Assembly (NCBI GenBank): GCA_030761205.1
Contig: JAULJL010000032.1
Coordinates: 7,941,134-8,005,133 of the forward strand
Reading direction: 5' to 3'
Origin: Fremontodendron californicum
Taxonomy: Eukaryota > Streptophyta > Magnoliopsida > Malvales > Malvaceae
DNA length: 64,000 bases
The position numbers and the translations under genes are program-made. Every line of letters begins with the position of its first letter. Position 1 is the stretch's first letter. Below, one piece after another: positions 12,531 through 23,934 of this stretch. The notes beneath the pieces are model-generated. The model was given only the letters and a program-made list of their open reading frames with translations, searched no databases and was not told the origin of the DNA.

Positions 12531-14281
12531 ATGGAGGGTCAGAGTGTCTCAGTGGTCGAGAAGCACTTAGAGGTTAGGAAACAATCCGAGAAAGGTCAGC
12601 AAGGTAATGGGGATTGTTTGAAGACGGGATATGTGTCAGCATTGCTAGCCAAGGTTGATCTTACTATCAGGCAAAATGATCTCCGGGAATTGATGGATAT
12701 ATGGAATCAATGGAACATATCAGAAAAAGAAGCCTTCACTCAGATTTATGGGGACATAGCACTATTAGTTCAGGTTAAGGTCAATGGTGAGGTGATCCGG
12801 GCTGTGTGCAATTCTGGAGTCCCGCTTATCGGTGTTTTACCTTGAACCGAGAAGATATGACTCCAACCATAGAGGAATATTAGACATTACTGCATATTGA
12901 GAACGTTATTCCCGACCGTATTTATTTGAAGGATACAAAGTCGCCGGGTTTTAAGAAAAATGTGTCTAAAATTCTGAGAGTGGAAAGAAATTGGGTCGAA
13001 GGCCATGTTGTCTGAAAAGATTTAAGTTACTGTGTATCATGGGGTATTTTACGGACCTTAATCCATACCCATTCAAGTAAGGAGACAGTTAGGAATATTT
13101 TTGCTTTGGCTATTTATGGTTTAGTTATCTTCCCAAAGACATTAGGGTATGTGGATGTGGCGATATTTGATGTTTTTGAGAGGCTTGAGCAGAGGATAAA
13201 CCCAGTCCCGAAAATTATTGCAGAAACAATTCGATCCCTGAATTTCTGTAGACGGGAAGGAAAAGGGCGTTTTATTGGTTGTATACAGCTTCTTTACATA
13301 TGGGTTCAGAGCCATTTTTGTAAACAGGAGAATTTCCCTCTTCGCTCATATTGGAAGTCTTTTACACCAATAGGTGAATTTCTTAAGAGGGATTGGTTTG
13401 AAAATAGGACTGAGGAACAATGGATCAACATATTCCGGAATATCAGGGCTGAGATGATAATTTGGAGAGCTCCATGGATAGCTCCTATGCCGACATTGTA
13501 CAAGTGCGGAGATAAAGCTTCTGTTCCATTATTGGGAATAGGGGGAGGAGTGAGCTATGCACCACTGCTGGTACTAAGACAATCGGAATCCCGTCAATTT
13601 ACTCCTATGACCTATGACCTTAATACTTTGGAATTTACTTATGGAGAAGATGGATATTCGGGAAAGGTACGTGAGATTGTAGTAGCATGGAAGGAAACTC
13701 ATCGGGTGGAGGTAGCTAGATATGCCGACATCGTCACACCTAATTACCTGATATGGAGGGAATTGAGGGTTAATGATAGGTTGTTGACATCAGATGGGGA
13801 AGAAGTTCATCTTTTGAGTTCGCCACCCAAGGAAGCACCATCAGAGTTAGAAATTACAAGGGCATAATTCGAAAAAGAAAAGGCCCAAATGAGCAAGGAA
13901 ATTGCCCGATTGCAAGAAGAGCTTGAGGATATGAAAAATAGAGAATCAGCTCGAGAAAGAGAAAAGGAAAAGATCAAGAGTGAAAGGGACACTGCTAAAA
14001 GCGATCTTCAGGAATTACACTTGGAGAACAAGAGGTACCGTTTCGAGCTCAGATTCGAGGGGACTCTCAAGACTTTCGAGGAATAGGAGCAAGAAGTAAA
14101 AAACCTCAAGAAGGAGAAAAACTATTGGACAGAGAGAGCAAAGCATGAGGAAGCCCGAGCCAATCAACTGGAGAAACAAGCTAAGGAAAGCTTACACGGT
14201 GATGCTTCTGCTAACATGTCAAAAGGCCGTGAACAAGTAGGGGTCAGATTAAAGAGCAAGGCAATCAAAAGAGAACAGTGA
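12531..14281 (+). pseudogene. Ogre ORF1 (DUF7745-type protein plus coiled coil), degenerate
   Basis: This is the extra gene that Ogre elements carry upstream of gag; its function is unknown. An open segment at 12531-12845 is followed by a frameshifted stretch. From 13106 one frame runs to 14281 with stops only at 13865-13867 (TAA) and 14084-14086 (TAG). The 13106-13867 part (about 253 residues) has the Trp-rich look of the plant retroelement domain DUF7745, for example IIAETIRSLNFCRR and WRAPWIAPMP. After the first stop the frame encodes a highly charged coiled coil (about 13889-14215) rich in Glu, Lys and Arg heptads. The domain assignment is from memory of the family and has not been searched. 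Confidence 0.72.
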
Positions 14282-14719
14282 AAAAGGTCCAAGATCTGAG
14301 GGAGTTACTATAGGACCTGTGTTTTGTAATAGCATTTTTAAATTAGGATAGACAGATTATCAGATTGTCTTAAGCAGTGATCTTTTCTTTGATGTATATA
14401 GTTCCAGGAAATCAATGAAAAACCGTTTGGTTGGAATTATCTTGGGGCCAATACTTTTAAATGCATTCATCATTCATTTGTTCTTTAGTTTATATATTTT
14501 GTTTGTTCATTCATTTATATTTGTAATCATTCATTCATTTATTCTTTATAAATTGTTCATACACTTAGTCATTTATTTGTCTATTCATTTATTCTTTATA
14601 ATTAATCATTCATGTTCATACACTTAGTCATTTACTTATTTGTTCATTCATTAACATTTAGTCATTTATTCATTCATTCATTTTTATAAAATAAAAAATG
14701 TGTCAATAATTTTTAATCC
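14282..14719 (+). other. ORF1-gag intergenic region of element D
   Basis: It is AT-rich with a CATTCATT-type simple repeat at about 14465-14690. The open frame 14415-14627 comes from this low-complexity sequence and is not a gene. Confidence 0.6.
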
Positions 14720-16972
14720 ATGGTTTTTAAAACTAAAGGTACAATTGGTCGCACTCAGAAAGAATCAGACTTTCAACACCCCTACAATACTCGATCTCAA
14801 GCAAGAGCTATGGAAAACGATCAGCTTGCTAGAATTGAAAGGATGGAAAGAATTCAAAAAAAAAAAACTGCAGGAACAATTAGCTAAGTCTCAAGAGGAG
14901 TCACGGGAACAAATGACCAAACTCATGGAGATGATGAGTACCATGATGAGGCAGAAATGGCCAGGAGAAAATTCAGTTACAGGAATGGGGGCAATTAACC
15001 AGGAAGATCGTCCAGAAGTGGTACAAAAGAATGGCCAGACATCCCAGCCTGTGGGAAATGAACTTCCAACTAGGGCAGCATCCTATATTTACATCCAACC
15101 AGCGGCCGAAGCATAGAATTTTGGTCCTAAAAGGGGTAATATTGGGGTTGATCCAATTGATGTGGACGTTCCAAACTTTGAAGAAATGGCCGAAAAGAAA
15201 GGGCAAAGATGACTAAACTGAAGAGGATTGAAACGGGAGAATCCCAGAAAAAATTATCAGCTGCTGGAGGAAAGATTGAGGGCAGTTGAAGGGGCGGAGC
15301 TATTTGAGTCTAGATGCCAAAGAGATGAGTTTAGTGCACGGTCTGGTGATTCCTCCAAAGTTCAAAGTACCAGACTTTTAGAAATATAATGGAACTACTA
15401 ACCCATCAGCGCATCTAACCATGTATTGCCGGAAGATGACCGGACATGATGAAGACAAAAAATTGCTCATCCACTGTTTCCAAGATAGCTTGATAGGGTC
15501 CGCAACTCGGTGGTATAACCATGTGATAGATCCGTTCCTGGATGGATCTAGCCAAAGCTTTCATGAAAAAGTACAAGCATGTGATAGACATGGTGCCTGA
15601 CCGTCTAACTCTCCAAAACATGGAAAAGAAAGCTACTGAAAGCTTTAAAGAATATTCTCAGAGATGGAGAGACTTGGCTACACAAGTGCAACCCCCTTTA
15701 ACCAACAAGGAAACTGCAGTGCTTTTCATCAATACCCTGAAAGCACCTTATTATGATAAATTGGTGGGAAGCGCCACCATGGACTTTGTAGATATGGTGA
15801 TATATGGGGAGATGATAGAGTCTGCTATTAAGAACGGGAAAATCGAAGGGGGTGAGTCTGCTACCCCGAAGAGAGTTTTTTCTGCAAAGAAGGAGGAGAC
15901 ACATGCAGTCAGTTTCAATCAATACCCCTATACACCTCCTACACCATACACACCTTCCAGGCCTTATACTCCTACTATATCTTATGCATCTCCGACACCT
16001 TACACACCTTACCCGGGGTATAATTCTTACTACCCCAATGTGAATCACCTTACCCAAAATCCATTCCCCTATACCAATATACCACAACAGCCGTTCCCAA
16101 CTGGTATATCCCCATAGATAACCCTTCCTCGAAACACTGTCCCAAACACTCAAGGTCCCGCGCGCAATGACTATCGTTCACCAAGGAACGATCAAAAACC
16201 CTAGTTTCATCCCATTCCTACCACTTATGGTGAGCTATATCCTAAACTAGTGCAAGGCCAACTTGTCGCGCCCGTATATCTTAAACCTTTGACCCCACCA
16301 TACCCAAGATGGTACAATGCAAATACCAACTGCGCATATCATGCAGGAATTCAGGGGCATTCGACGGAGGATTGCATTGCCTTCAAAAAGAAAGTCCAAA
16401 GTTTAATCAATAACGAAGTTGTGAAGTTTGGGTCAAAGAATAGGCCGAATATAGCGGGAAACCCATTGCTCGATCATGCTGAGAATCGGGTAAATGCAGT
16501 ATTGACAGGGGGAGTCAAAAAGTTAAAAAGGGATACCAGGGAAGTCAAGACTCCGATGTTAATAGTATGGGTCGAGATGGTTAAGACAGGAATAGTGGGG
16601 GATGCAGACAGTTTAAACATGGTTGCAAAGAGGGTGCAGAATTGGTGCCCGTTCCATAAATGTTTAGGTCATATCATACAGGACTGCGGGAACTTTCTAG
16701 CTAAAGTCCAAAAAATAATGGATGATGGAGAGGCCCAGTTTTACGATGAGACAGAGGAAGAAGTAGAGGTTATTGAGAATGCGGCTAGCTATGGAATAGG
16801 AAGACCTTTGATCATCTATTATGATGAACCAGAGAAGACTACTCCGGTTGTTGAGAAAATTACGCCTAAGCTCATCATAGATTTGCCTTCTTCCTTTTCA
16901 TACAAGGAAAGCAAAACTACACCATGGAAATATGACTGCAGCATGGTTATGCCCGGGTCATCAAGTCAGTAA
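14720..16972 (+). pseudogene. Element D gag, frameshifted
   Basis: The likely start is ATG at 14720. The frame then reads through NTRSQARAMENDQLARIER (around 14785) to an A-run at 14859-14869, where a length change shifts the frame. The coiled-coil-like part continues in another frame to 15116. A heavily broken part follows to 15541. The capsid-like C-terminal half is open at 15542-16117, including KEYSQRWRDLA. It is followed by a Pro/Tyr/Thr-rich PYTP repeat tract (about 15925-16010). At 16250-16972 lie two zinc-knuckle-like motifs, CAYHAGIQGHSTEDC and CPFHKCLGHIIQDC. Gag forms the particle that packages element RNA. This copy is inactive. Confidence 0.8.
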
Positions 16973-17104
16973 GATATTACAGATGTGAGGCACTTAACAC
17001 GAAGTGGAAGGTGTTATGCCCCTGAGGTTGTTGAATAGGGATCAACAAGAAAGGATGGAGGACTGGACAGGGGGAAGAAAATAGTTGAACCAATCCATAT
17101 TGAG

Positions 17105-18465
17105 ATGGATTTGTCAAAAGAAGCAGAGAGGGGATCAACCCCGATAAACAGGATAAAAGAGCCAGTGAACGAAAAGGAGGCCTGCGAGTTTTTAAAGTTC
17201 ATAAAACATAGTGAGTATAGTGTGGTTGAGCAATTGCAGCGTCAGCCAGCAAGAATCTCCATCTTATCTTTGCTATTAAACTTAGAGCCACACAGAAATG
17301 CCCTGCTAAGAGTGTTGAATCAGGCATACGTGGCTAACAACATATCAGTAGAAAATTTAGACAGGCTGGTGGGAAACATTTCGGCAGACAACCATATATT
17401 TTTCAGTTATGATGAAATACCACCCAATGGTATTGGATCCACAAAGGCTCTTCACGTAACAACCACCTTCAAAGGGCATATACTACCAAGGGTGCTTCTG
17501 GATAATGGTTCTTCATTAAATGTAATGCCCTTGGCAACCTTGTCAAATTTGCCAGTTGATATGTCTTATATGTTACCGAGTTGCACAGTAGTCAGGGCTT
17601 TCGATGGTACCAGGAGAGAGGTAATGGGAACTATTGAGGTTCCTCTGGAAATAGGACCATGCACCTATACGGTGAACTTCCAGGTCATGGATATTAAACC
17701 ATCTTATAATTGCTTGTTGGGAAGGCCGTGGATACATTCAGCAGGGGCTGTACCTTCGTCTCTCCACCAAAAGTTGAAATTTGTGATGGAAGGCCGTTTG
17801 ATCGCTGTATCAGGAGAAGAAGACATAATAGCCTCTGCATCTACTGAATCTCCTTATGTTGAACGCAATGAAGATGCTGTAGAATGTTCTTTTCATTCTT
17901 TGGAATTCGTAAATATGGTTTTCGTCGCTGAAGGACGAAAAATTCCAAAATCAAGATTGTCCAAGAACACAAGGCTAGGAATAAAAACCACAATAGGAAA
18001 GGGCTGCAGGGCTGGAAAAGGTATTGGGAAATATCTTCAAGGGATGGCTCGAGCAATGGAAACAGTGGGAAATAAAGACCGGTTTGGTTTAGGGTATCTT
18101 CCGAAGGCCCATGAGAAGAGAAAACAAGTTGAAAGAAACAGACAAAGGAGGATGGCCCTTCTCACAAGTATGGATATTGAATGGGAACCCATGACTTTCC
18201 CACCAATCCTTCACAACTTCTGCTCTTCTGGTTTTCTGTTCGGAGAAAAGAATTCAGAGGATGTACTTATAATGATCGAGCAAGCTTTTGAAAAAATCCA
18301 TGTGAATAAAGGGGGGCAGATTTAGGATATGGTGATTTGCATGACTGGGAAAGAAGGGATGGAAAGTGACAATGAGAACTGGATGGTGCGACCTTGTCCA
18401 CCAGGATATAGACTAACCAATTGGAGTGCGACTGAGTTGCCCATAGTTTTTAAGTCTATTCCAAC
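17105..18465 (+). pseudogene. Element D protease region with G-patch-like segment
   Basis: It is open from 17105 to a TAG at 18323-18325, then in the same frame to the intron donor at 18466. An aspartic protease motif LLDNGSSLNVMP sits at about 17495-17530, followed by the C-terminal LLGRPWIH strand (about 17714). Downstream, a Gly-rich part near 17970-18110 resembles a G-patch, as is often found next to retroviral-type proteases. The single TAG is a nonsense change. Confidence 0.82.
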
Positions 18466-18687
18466 GTAATACTTAAAAAAAAAAAAAACAATCTTAATTA
18501 TCTTTACCTAGAGATATTAAGAGTTTTTTCTGTAATGGGCTTTTTGTTTAAACATTTTCATTCAATAAATAACAAGCACAATGCATTTTATTCATGTTGA
18601 AGTGTCCATATTCCTTCATTTTTTGTTATTTATTTTGTTTTCATTATATATATTTTCCTATATTGTTTCTTCTCCACCTATTTACAG
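18466..18687 (+). other. Putative Ogre intron between protease and RT
   Basis: Donor CCAAC|GTAATA at 18466 and acceptor TATTTACAG| at 18687 flank a 222-bp T-rich, stop-filled stretch with a long pyrimidine-rich 3' part. Joining the flanks keeps the reading frame: the codon split by the intron is Thr, followed by CTDAEYEDLLVSNSE. Ogre elements are known to have a spliced intron in this region. Splicing here is inferred. Confidence 0.7.
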
Positions 18688-20418
18688 GTGTACGGATGCG
18701 GAATATGAGGACCTTCTTGTCAGTAATTCTGAAATTGATTTTGAAAAACCCATTTGCACAGGTGATTTTGAGGCTAACGAAGATACTGAGGATTATGGTT
18801 CTACCTCCGGATCTATTAAGAAAAATAGAACAAGAGGAGAAACAAGTACTTTCTCATAAGGAATTATTGGCAATGATATATCTTGGAAATGGTGAAAAGA
18901 TAAAGGAAATCAAAATCGGGACTTCATTGTCATCATCAATAAAGGGTGAATTGATAGCCTTGCTCCAGGAATATGTGGATGTATTTGCATGGTCTTACCA
19001 AGACATGCCAGGGTTGGATCTGGATATTGTGGTTCATAAGCTCTCTTTAAGGCCAGAATGTAAGCCAATTCAGCAAAAGTTGAGAAGAATGAGGCCGGAC
19101 ATGCTGTTAAAGATAAAAGAGGAGGTGAAGAAGAAATTTGATGCTGGATTCTTAGAGGTGGCAAAATATTCAGAATGGGTGGCAAATATTGTTCCAGTAC
19201 CAAAGAAGGATGGCAAGGTGCGGATGTGCATTGACTACCGAGATTTGAACAAGGCCAGCCCTAAAGATAATTTCCCTTTGCCCCATATTGATACTCTGGT
19301 GGATAATACGACAAAGAGTTCTTTATTTTCTTTCATGGATGGATTCTCAGGATACAATCAGATTAAGATGGCACCGGGAGATATGGAGAGAACCACATTT
19401 GTTACAATGTGGGGAACCTTCTTCTACAAGGTAATGCCATTTGGGTTGAAGAATGCTGGGGCAACATATCAGAGAGCCATGGTGACCTTGTTTCATGATA
19501 TGATGCATAAGAGAATCGAGGTCTATGTTGATGATATGATCGCAAAGTCACAAGGAGAAGAGGAGCATATTGCGAATCTTAAGAAGTTCTTCGAACGACT
19601 AAGGAAGTTTAGACTCAAGCTAAATCCGGCAAAATGCACTTTTGGAGTCACCTCGGGGAAATTACTAGGTTTTGTCATCAGCAAAAGAGGAATTGAGATT
19701 GACCCGGATAAAGTGAAGCCATTCAGAATTTGCCACCACTTCATACTCAAAAGGAAGTAAGAGGCTTTCTGGGGAGATTGAATTACATTGCTCGACTTAT
19801 TTCTCAGTTAACCGACAAATGTGATCCAATATTTAAGTTACTTCGAAAACGTGATCCAGGAGAATGGGGTGAAGGTTGTCAGATTGCATTTGAAAAGGTT
19901 AAACATTATCTATCCAACCCACTAGTATTAATGGCACCTGCTTCGGATAAACCAATGATACTATATTTATCAATATTTGAGAGATCCATGGATTGTGTTT
20001 TGGGGTAACTTGATGAGATTGGAAAGAAAGAACAAGCAGTTTACTACCTTAGCAAGAAGTTCACAGATTATGAGTTGAAATATTCATCGGTAGAAAAGTT
20101 ATGCTGTGCCTTAGCTTGGACTACTCGAAGACTCAGACAATACATGTTGTACCACACAACGTGGTTGATTACCAAGCTAGATCCAATCAAGTACATGTTG
20201 CAAGCACCTTCTTTATCAGGGAGAACGGCAAGATGGCAAGTTTTAATATCAGAGTACGACATTGTATATGTAAGTCAAAAAGCTATCAAGGGTAGTGCTG
20301 TGGCTGAATTCTTAGCAAGTCGGGTAGTGGAAGATTATGAGTCGTTGAACTTTGACTTTCCGGATGAAGATTTGATGTATGTTTCACAAGCTGATGAGAT
20401 TAACCTAAAAAAGAAAGT
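18688..20418 (+). pseudogene. Element D reverse transcriptase and RNase H, frameshifted
   Basis: After the intron the frame reads CTDAEYEDLL. A frameshift near 18803 moves coding to the frame that holds RT. RT runs from about 18870 to 19728 and includes VRMCIDYRDLNKASPKD and the catalytic YVDDM at about 19523. A further frameshift near 19730 leads into the connection and RNase H region (EVRGFLGRLNYIARLISQ at about 19756). A TGA-type break near 20006 follows, and the frame is open again from 20075. Retroelement RT copies RNA to DNA. The multiple breaks make this copy dead. Confidence 0.85.
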
Positions 20419-22142
20419 GTGGAAAATGTACTTTGACGGCGCATCTAATGCCATGGGGCATGGAATCGGTGCAGTCCTCATATCCCCAGAAGAAGATTAT
20501 TATCCTTTCACTGCTAGATTGGATTTTGATTGTAAAAATAATACTGTCGAGTATGAAGCGTGTACTATGGGCCTTCGTGCTGCAGTAGACAGAAAGATCA
20601 AAGTATTGGAAGCTTTTGGAGACTCAGCCTTAGTGATATACCAGCTACGAGGAGAATGGGACACTCGAGATACAAAGCTAATCCAATACCGAGAACTCAT
20701 ATTGAGTTTATTGGAGGAATTTGGAAAAGTGAATTTCAATTACTTTCCTCAAGAAGAAAACCGAATGGCAGATGCTCTGGCTACTTTGTCATCAATGTTT
20801 AAAGTGAATGAAGGGGCTGAAGTTGTGCCAATAAAGATGAGTATATATGAGATTCCTGCCCACTGTCTGAGTATTGAAGAAGAAGCAGATGGCCTTCCTT
20901 GGTATAACGATATCTTGCAATACATCAAGAGTCAACAGTATCCAGAACAAGCAATAGAAAATTACAAGAGGACTCTGAGAAGGCTAGCAATGGGTTTTGT
21001 TGTAGACAGTGAGATTCTCTACAAGAAAGGAAAAGACCAAGTCTTATTGAGATGTGTCGGATCTGTCGAAGCTTGAAGAATTATAGAAGAGGTCCATGAA
21101 GGGATATGTGGCACTCATGCTAATGGTCACATTCTTGCTAAACAGATTATGAGGGCAGGGTACTATTGGTTGACAATGGAAGGAGATTGTATCAGTTATT
21201 CCCGAAAGTGCCATAAATGCCAGATATATGCAGATAAGATTCATGTGCCGCCATCGCCATTACATGTCATGACTGCACCATGGCCCTTTTCAATGTGGGA
21301 ATGGATATGATCGGGCCTATTACCCCGAAAGCTTCAAATAGACATCGTTTCATCTTGGTGGCCATAGATTATTTCACAAAGTGGGTAGAAGCTGCTTCCT
21401 ATGCGAATGTAACAAAGTCAATGGTATTCAGATTCGTTAAGAAAGAAATCATATGCCGTTATAGGTTGCCAGCAAGAATTATTTCGGATAATGCTCTCAA
21501 TTTGAACAATAAGATGATGAGAGAAGTGTGTACTTAGTTCAAGATCACACATCATAATTCGGCACCTTACCCTCCGAAGATGAATAGGGCAGTAGAAGCA
21601 GCTAATAAGAACATCAAAAAGATTGTTGAGATGACTAATGTGTACAAAGATTGGCATTATATCTTGCCTTTTGCTCTTCATGCATATCGTACCTCAGTTC
21701 GCACATCTAAGGGGCAACGCCATTTTCTTTGGTATACGGGATGGAAGAAGTGCTACCTATTGAGGTTGAGATTCCTTCACTTCAGGTTTTGATGGAAGTT
21801 GGCTTAGAAGAAGCAGAATGGGTTAGAGCTCGTTATGAATAGCTGAATCTCATCGAGGAGAAAAGATTGAAAGCAATTTGCCACGGGCAGTTGTATCAGA
21901 AAAGGATGATTCGAGCCCACAACAAGAAAGTTCGTTCTAGACAGTTTTGGGAAAGAGATTTAGTACTAAGGAAAATTCTCCCTATAGTGAAGGACCCGCG
22001 AGGAAAATGGGCTCAGAATTAGGAAGGACCCTATGTGGTAAAAAGAGCTTTTTCTAGAGGAGCATTGATTTTAACTAGAATGGACGGGGAAGATTTTAAA
22101 AATCCCGTGAATGCTGATGAACTGAAGAAATATTATGCTTAA
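20419..22142 (+). pseudogene. Element D second (archaeal-type) RNase H and integrase, frameshifted
   Basis: WKMYFDGASNAMGHGIGAVL (from about 20419) begins an extra RNase H domain. Its conserved acidic positions lie in FDGA, in the EYEA stretch and in the GDSALV stretch. A dual RNase H of this kind separates Tat/Ogre from other Ty3/gypsy lineages. A zinc-finger segment with H and C residues follows at 21076-21230. A frameshifted integrase core then shows GMDMIGPI (about 21300), IISDNA (about 21478) and a Glu in the NRAVEAANK stretch (about 21583). Stops near 21060, 21535 and 21838 break it. The remnant ends at TAA 22140-22142. Confidence 0.85.
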
Positions 22143-23578
22143 AAAAAAGGTGATGCTGTGCACATGGAAATTCGAATGATTCCAAGTGTAAAAATGGAAA
22201 TTCTACATATCTATCTCCCCTATGAATTGCTTTTCAAAGAGAATATTCATGCTTGATATGATGAATGGCCATCTTTCATATTCCTTTCACTAAGAAGAAA
22301 TTATCCTTAGTCACCCCTTTGAGCCTTAGGAATTATTCCTTTCTTTAAACCTTGATCAAGGATCACCCACTACATTAGAGGAAAAATGCGAGGAAAAATA
22401 ATCAAAAAAATCATGGCAAAAAGAAAGTCATCGAAAAATGTGGCAAATGAAAGCCAACAAAGCCAAAAAGGAAAAAAGAAGAAAAGAAAGTCCAAAAAAG
22501 GGACAAATGTTTCAAGAATAAGTTCTCCTCAGGAAATGATCCTTAACCCAATCATTCTTAAACACACTTTGAGCCTATTTTATCCTTTCTTTCTAAACCT
22601 AAACCTTGGCGTACATTACGTGCTTTAAAAGCCCATTTTGATCAAGCATGAATATTTAATTTGAAAGGTTATTCTCAGAATTCATCCCATCTTTTGAATT
22701 GACATTTTTACCTTGGAAACATTTAGAATTCTCAGATGCATGGGAGAATACAAAAAAAAAATGAAAATGAAAAAAGAATGTAAAAGGATAGGTTTAAGCC
22801 GAAAACCTGCAAAGGGCGACTTAATACTGAATGGAGGATACTTGAGTTGAAAACCCGCAAAGGGAGGCTCATGTACTGATTAAAGTTCGAATCTATGCTC
22901 CATGTAAAGGGGGAGAAAACATCTGAAAATAAGAAGAAAGGGGAACAAATCAGTCTGATGTAACTACAGAAGCCGAGAGGTTACCCAAGTAAATTGCTTG
23001 TTCAAGAGAAATTTCAGATTGTTATTAAATTGAATGATGATTAGTAATAAAAAAATCTTTAAATAAAAGGATTTCAAAGTATCACTAAATAAAAGATTTA
23101 AATCTTGGGAAAGGTTTGGAAAGTTCACCAAAAAAAAAAAAAAAAAAACAGTGAAGGGGTTGGAGACTCCATCACGAAGTCAAAAAATCTGTGAACTTCA
23201 GCAAAAGCCAGAAACTGTGACTGTTTGACAAGTTATCTTGAGTGAAGGTTTCCTTAAGTGGGGCATCAATGAACAATTGCAGACTCCGTCACGAAGTCAG
23301 ATAATCTGTGAACCTCAAAGAAACATGGATTAGAAATCATGACACAATCATTTGATTGCATTCATTCTTAGGAAACATACAAGCATTTGCAAAGCATGTC
23401 ATTCTCATCATTGCATTTAGCTAACATTGCAGAAATCAAGAAAACTTGGACTTCCCCAAAGTGAACTCGTTCTGTTTTTGAAACGAGTCGAGCCCCGACA
23501 CCGCCGTCGAGGTATTTTCCTTTCATTTTCAAGTTAAATTTATTTTTTCCAAATGAACCAAACCCAGAACCATTCCTA
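22143..23578 (+). other. 3' untranslated region of element D, first part
   Basis: This long non-coding stretch runs between the integrase stop and the 72-bp repeats. It contains purine-rich AAGAAAAGAAAG tracts (about 22385-22510), duplicated phrases AAAACCYGCAAAGGG (22804 and 22852), a near-repeat of GACTCCATCACGAAGTCA (about 23165 and 23281), and an A-run at 23131-23149. Part of it is found inverted at the right end of the window in element E (63640-64000). No gene was recognised. Confidence 0.65.
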
Positions 23579-23934
23579 GTATTTCCTTTTGTTTTAAATC
23601 GAATTCATTCTGTTTTATCAATTGAGTCGAGCCTTGAGACCACCGTCAAGGTATTTCCTTTTGTTTTAAATCGAATTCATTCTGTTTTATCAAATGAGTC
23701 GAGCCTTGAGACCACTGTCGAGGTATTTCCTTTTGTTTTAAATCGAATTCATTCTGTTTTATCAAATGAGTCGAGCCTTGAGACCACCGTCGAGGTATTT
23801 CCTTTTGCTTCAAATCGAATTCGTTCTGTTTTATCAAATGAGTTGAGCCTTGAGACCACCGTCGAGGTCTTTCCTTTTGTTTCAAATCGAATTCATTCTG
23901 TTTTATCAAATGAGTCGAGCCTTGAGACCACCGT
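23579..23934 (+). repeat. 72-bp tandem repeats in the element D 3' UTR (left part)
   Basis: Units begin TATTTCCTTTTGTTTTAAAT at about 23580, 23652, 23724 and 23796, and with a changed start at 23868, giving a 72-bp period. Each ends in TTGAGACCACCGTCGAGG. The last unit is cut by element B and the array resumes at 44235-44460. Because 72 is a multiple of three, the minus-strand frame stays open. This explains the spurious repetitive ORF at 23646-23942. Confidence 0.9.
23930..23934. repeat. Target-site duplication of element B, left copy
   Basis: ACCGT here is repeated at 44235-44239 just beyond the other end of B. It derives from the 72-bp repeat unit of D. Confidence 0.95.

Noticed and set aside
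13106..13867. Host gene with a DUF7745-like domain
   Set aside because: It lies between the PBS and gag of element D in the usual Ogre ORF1 position and carries nonsense codons.
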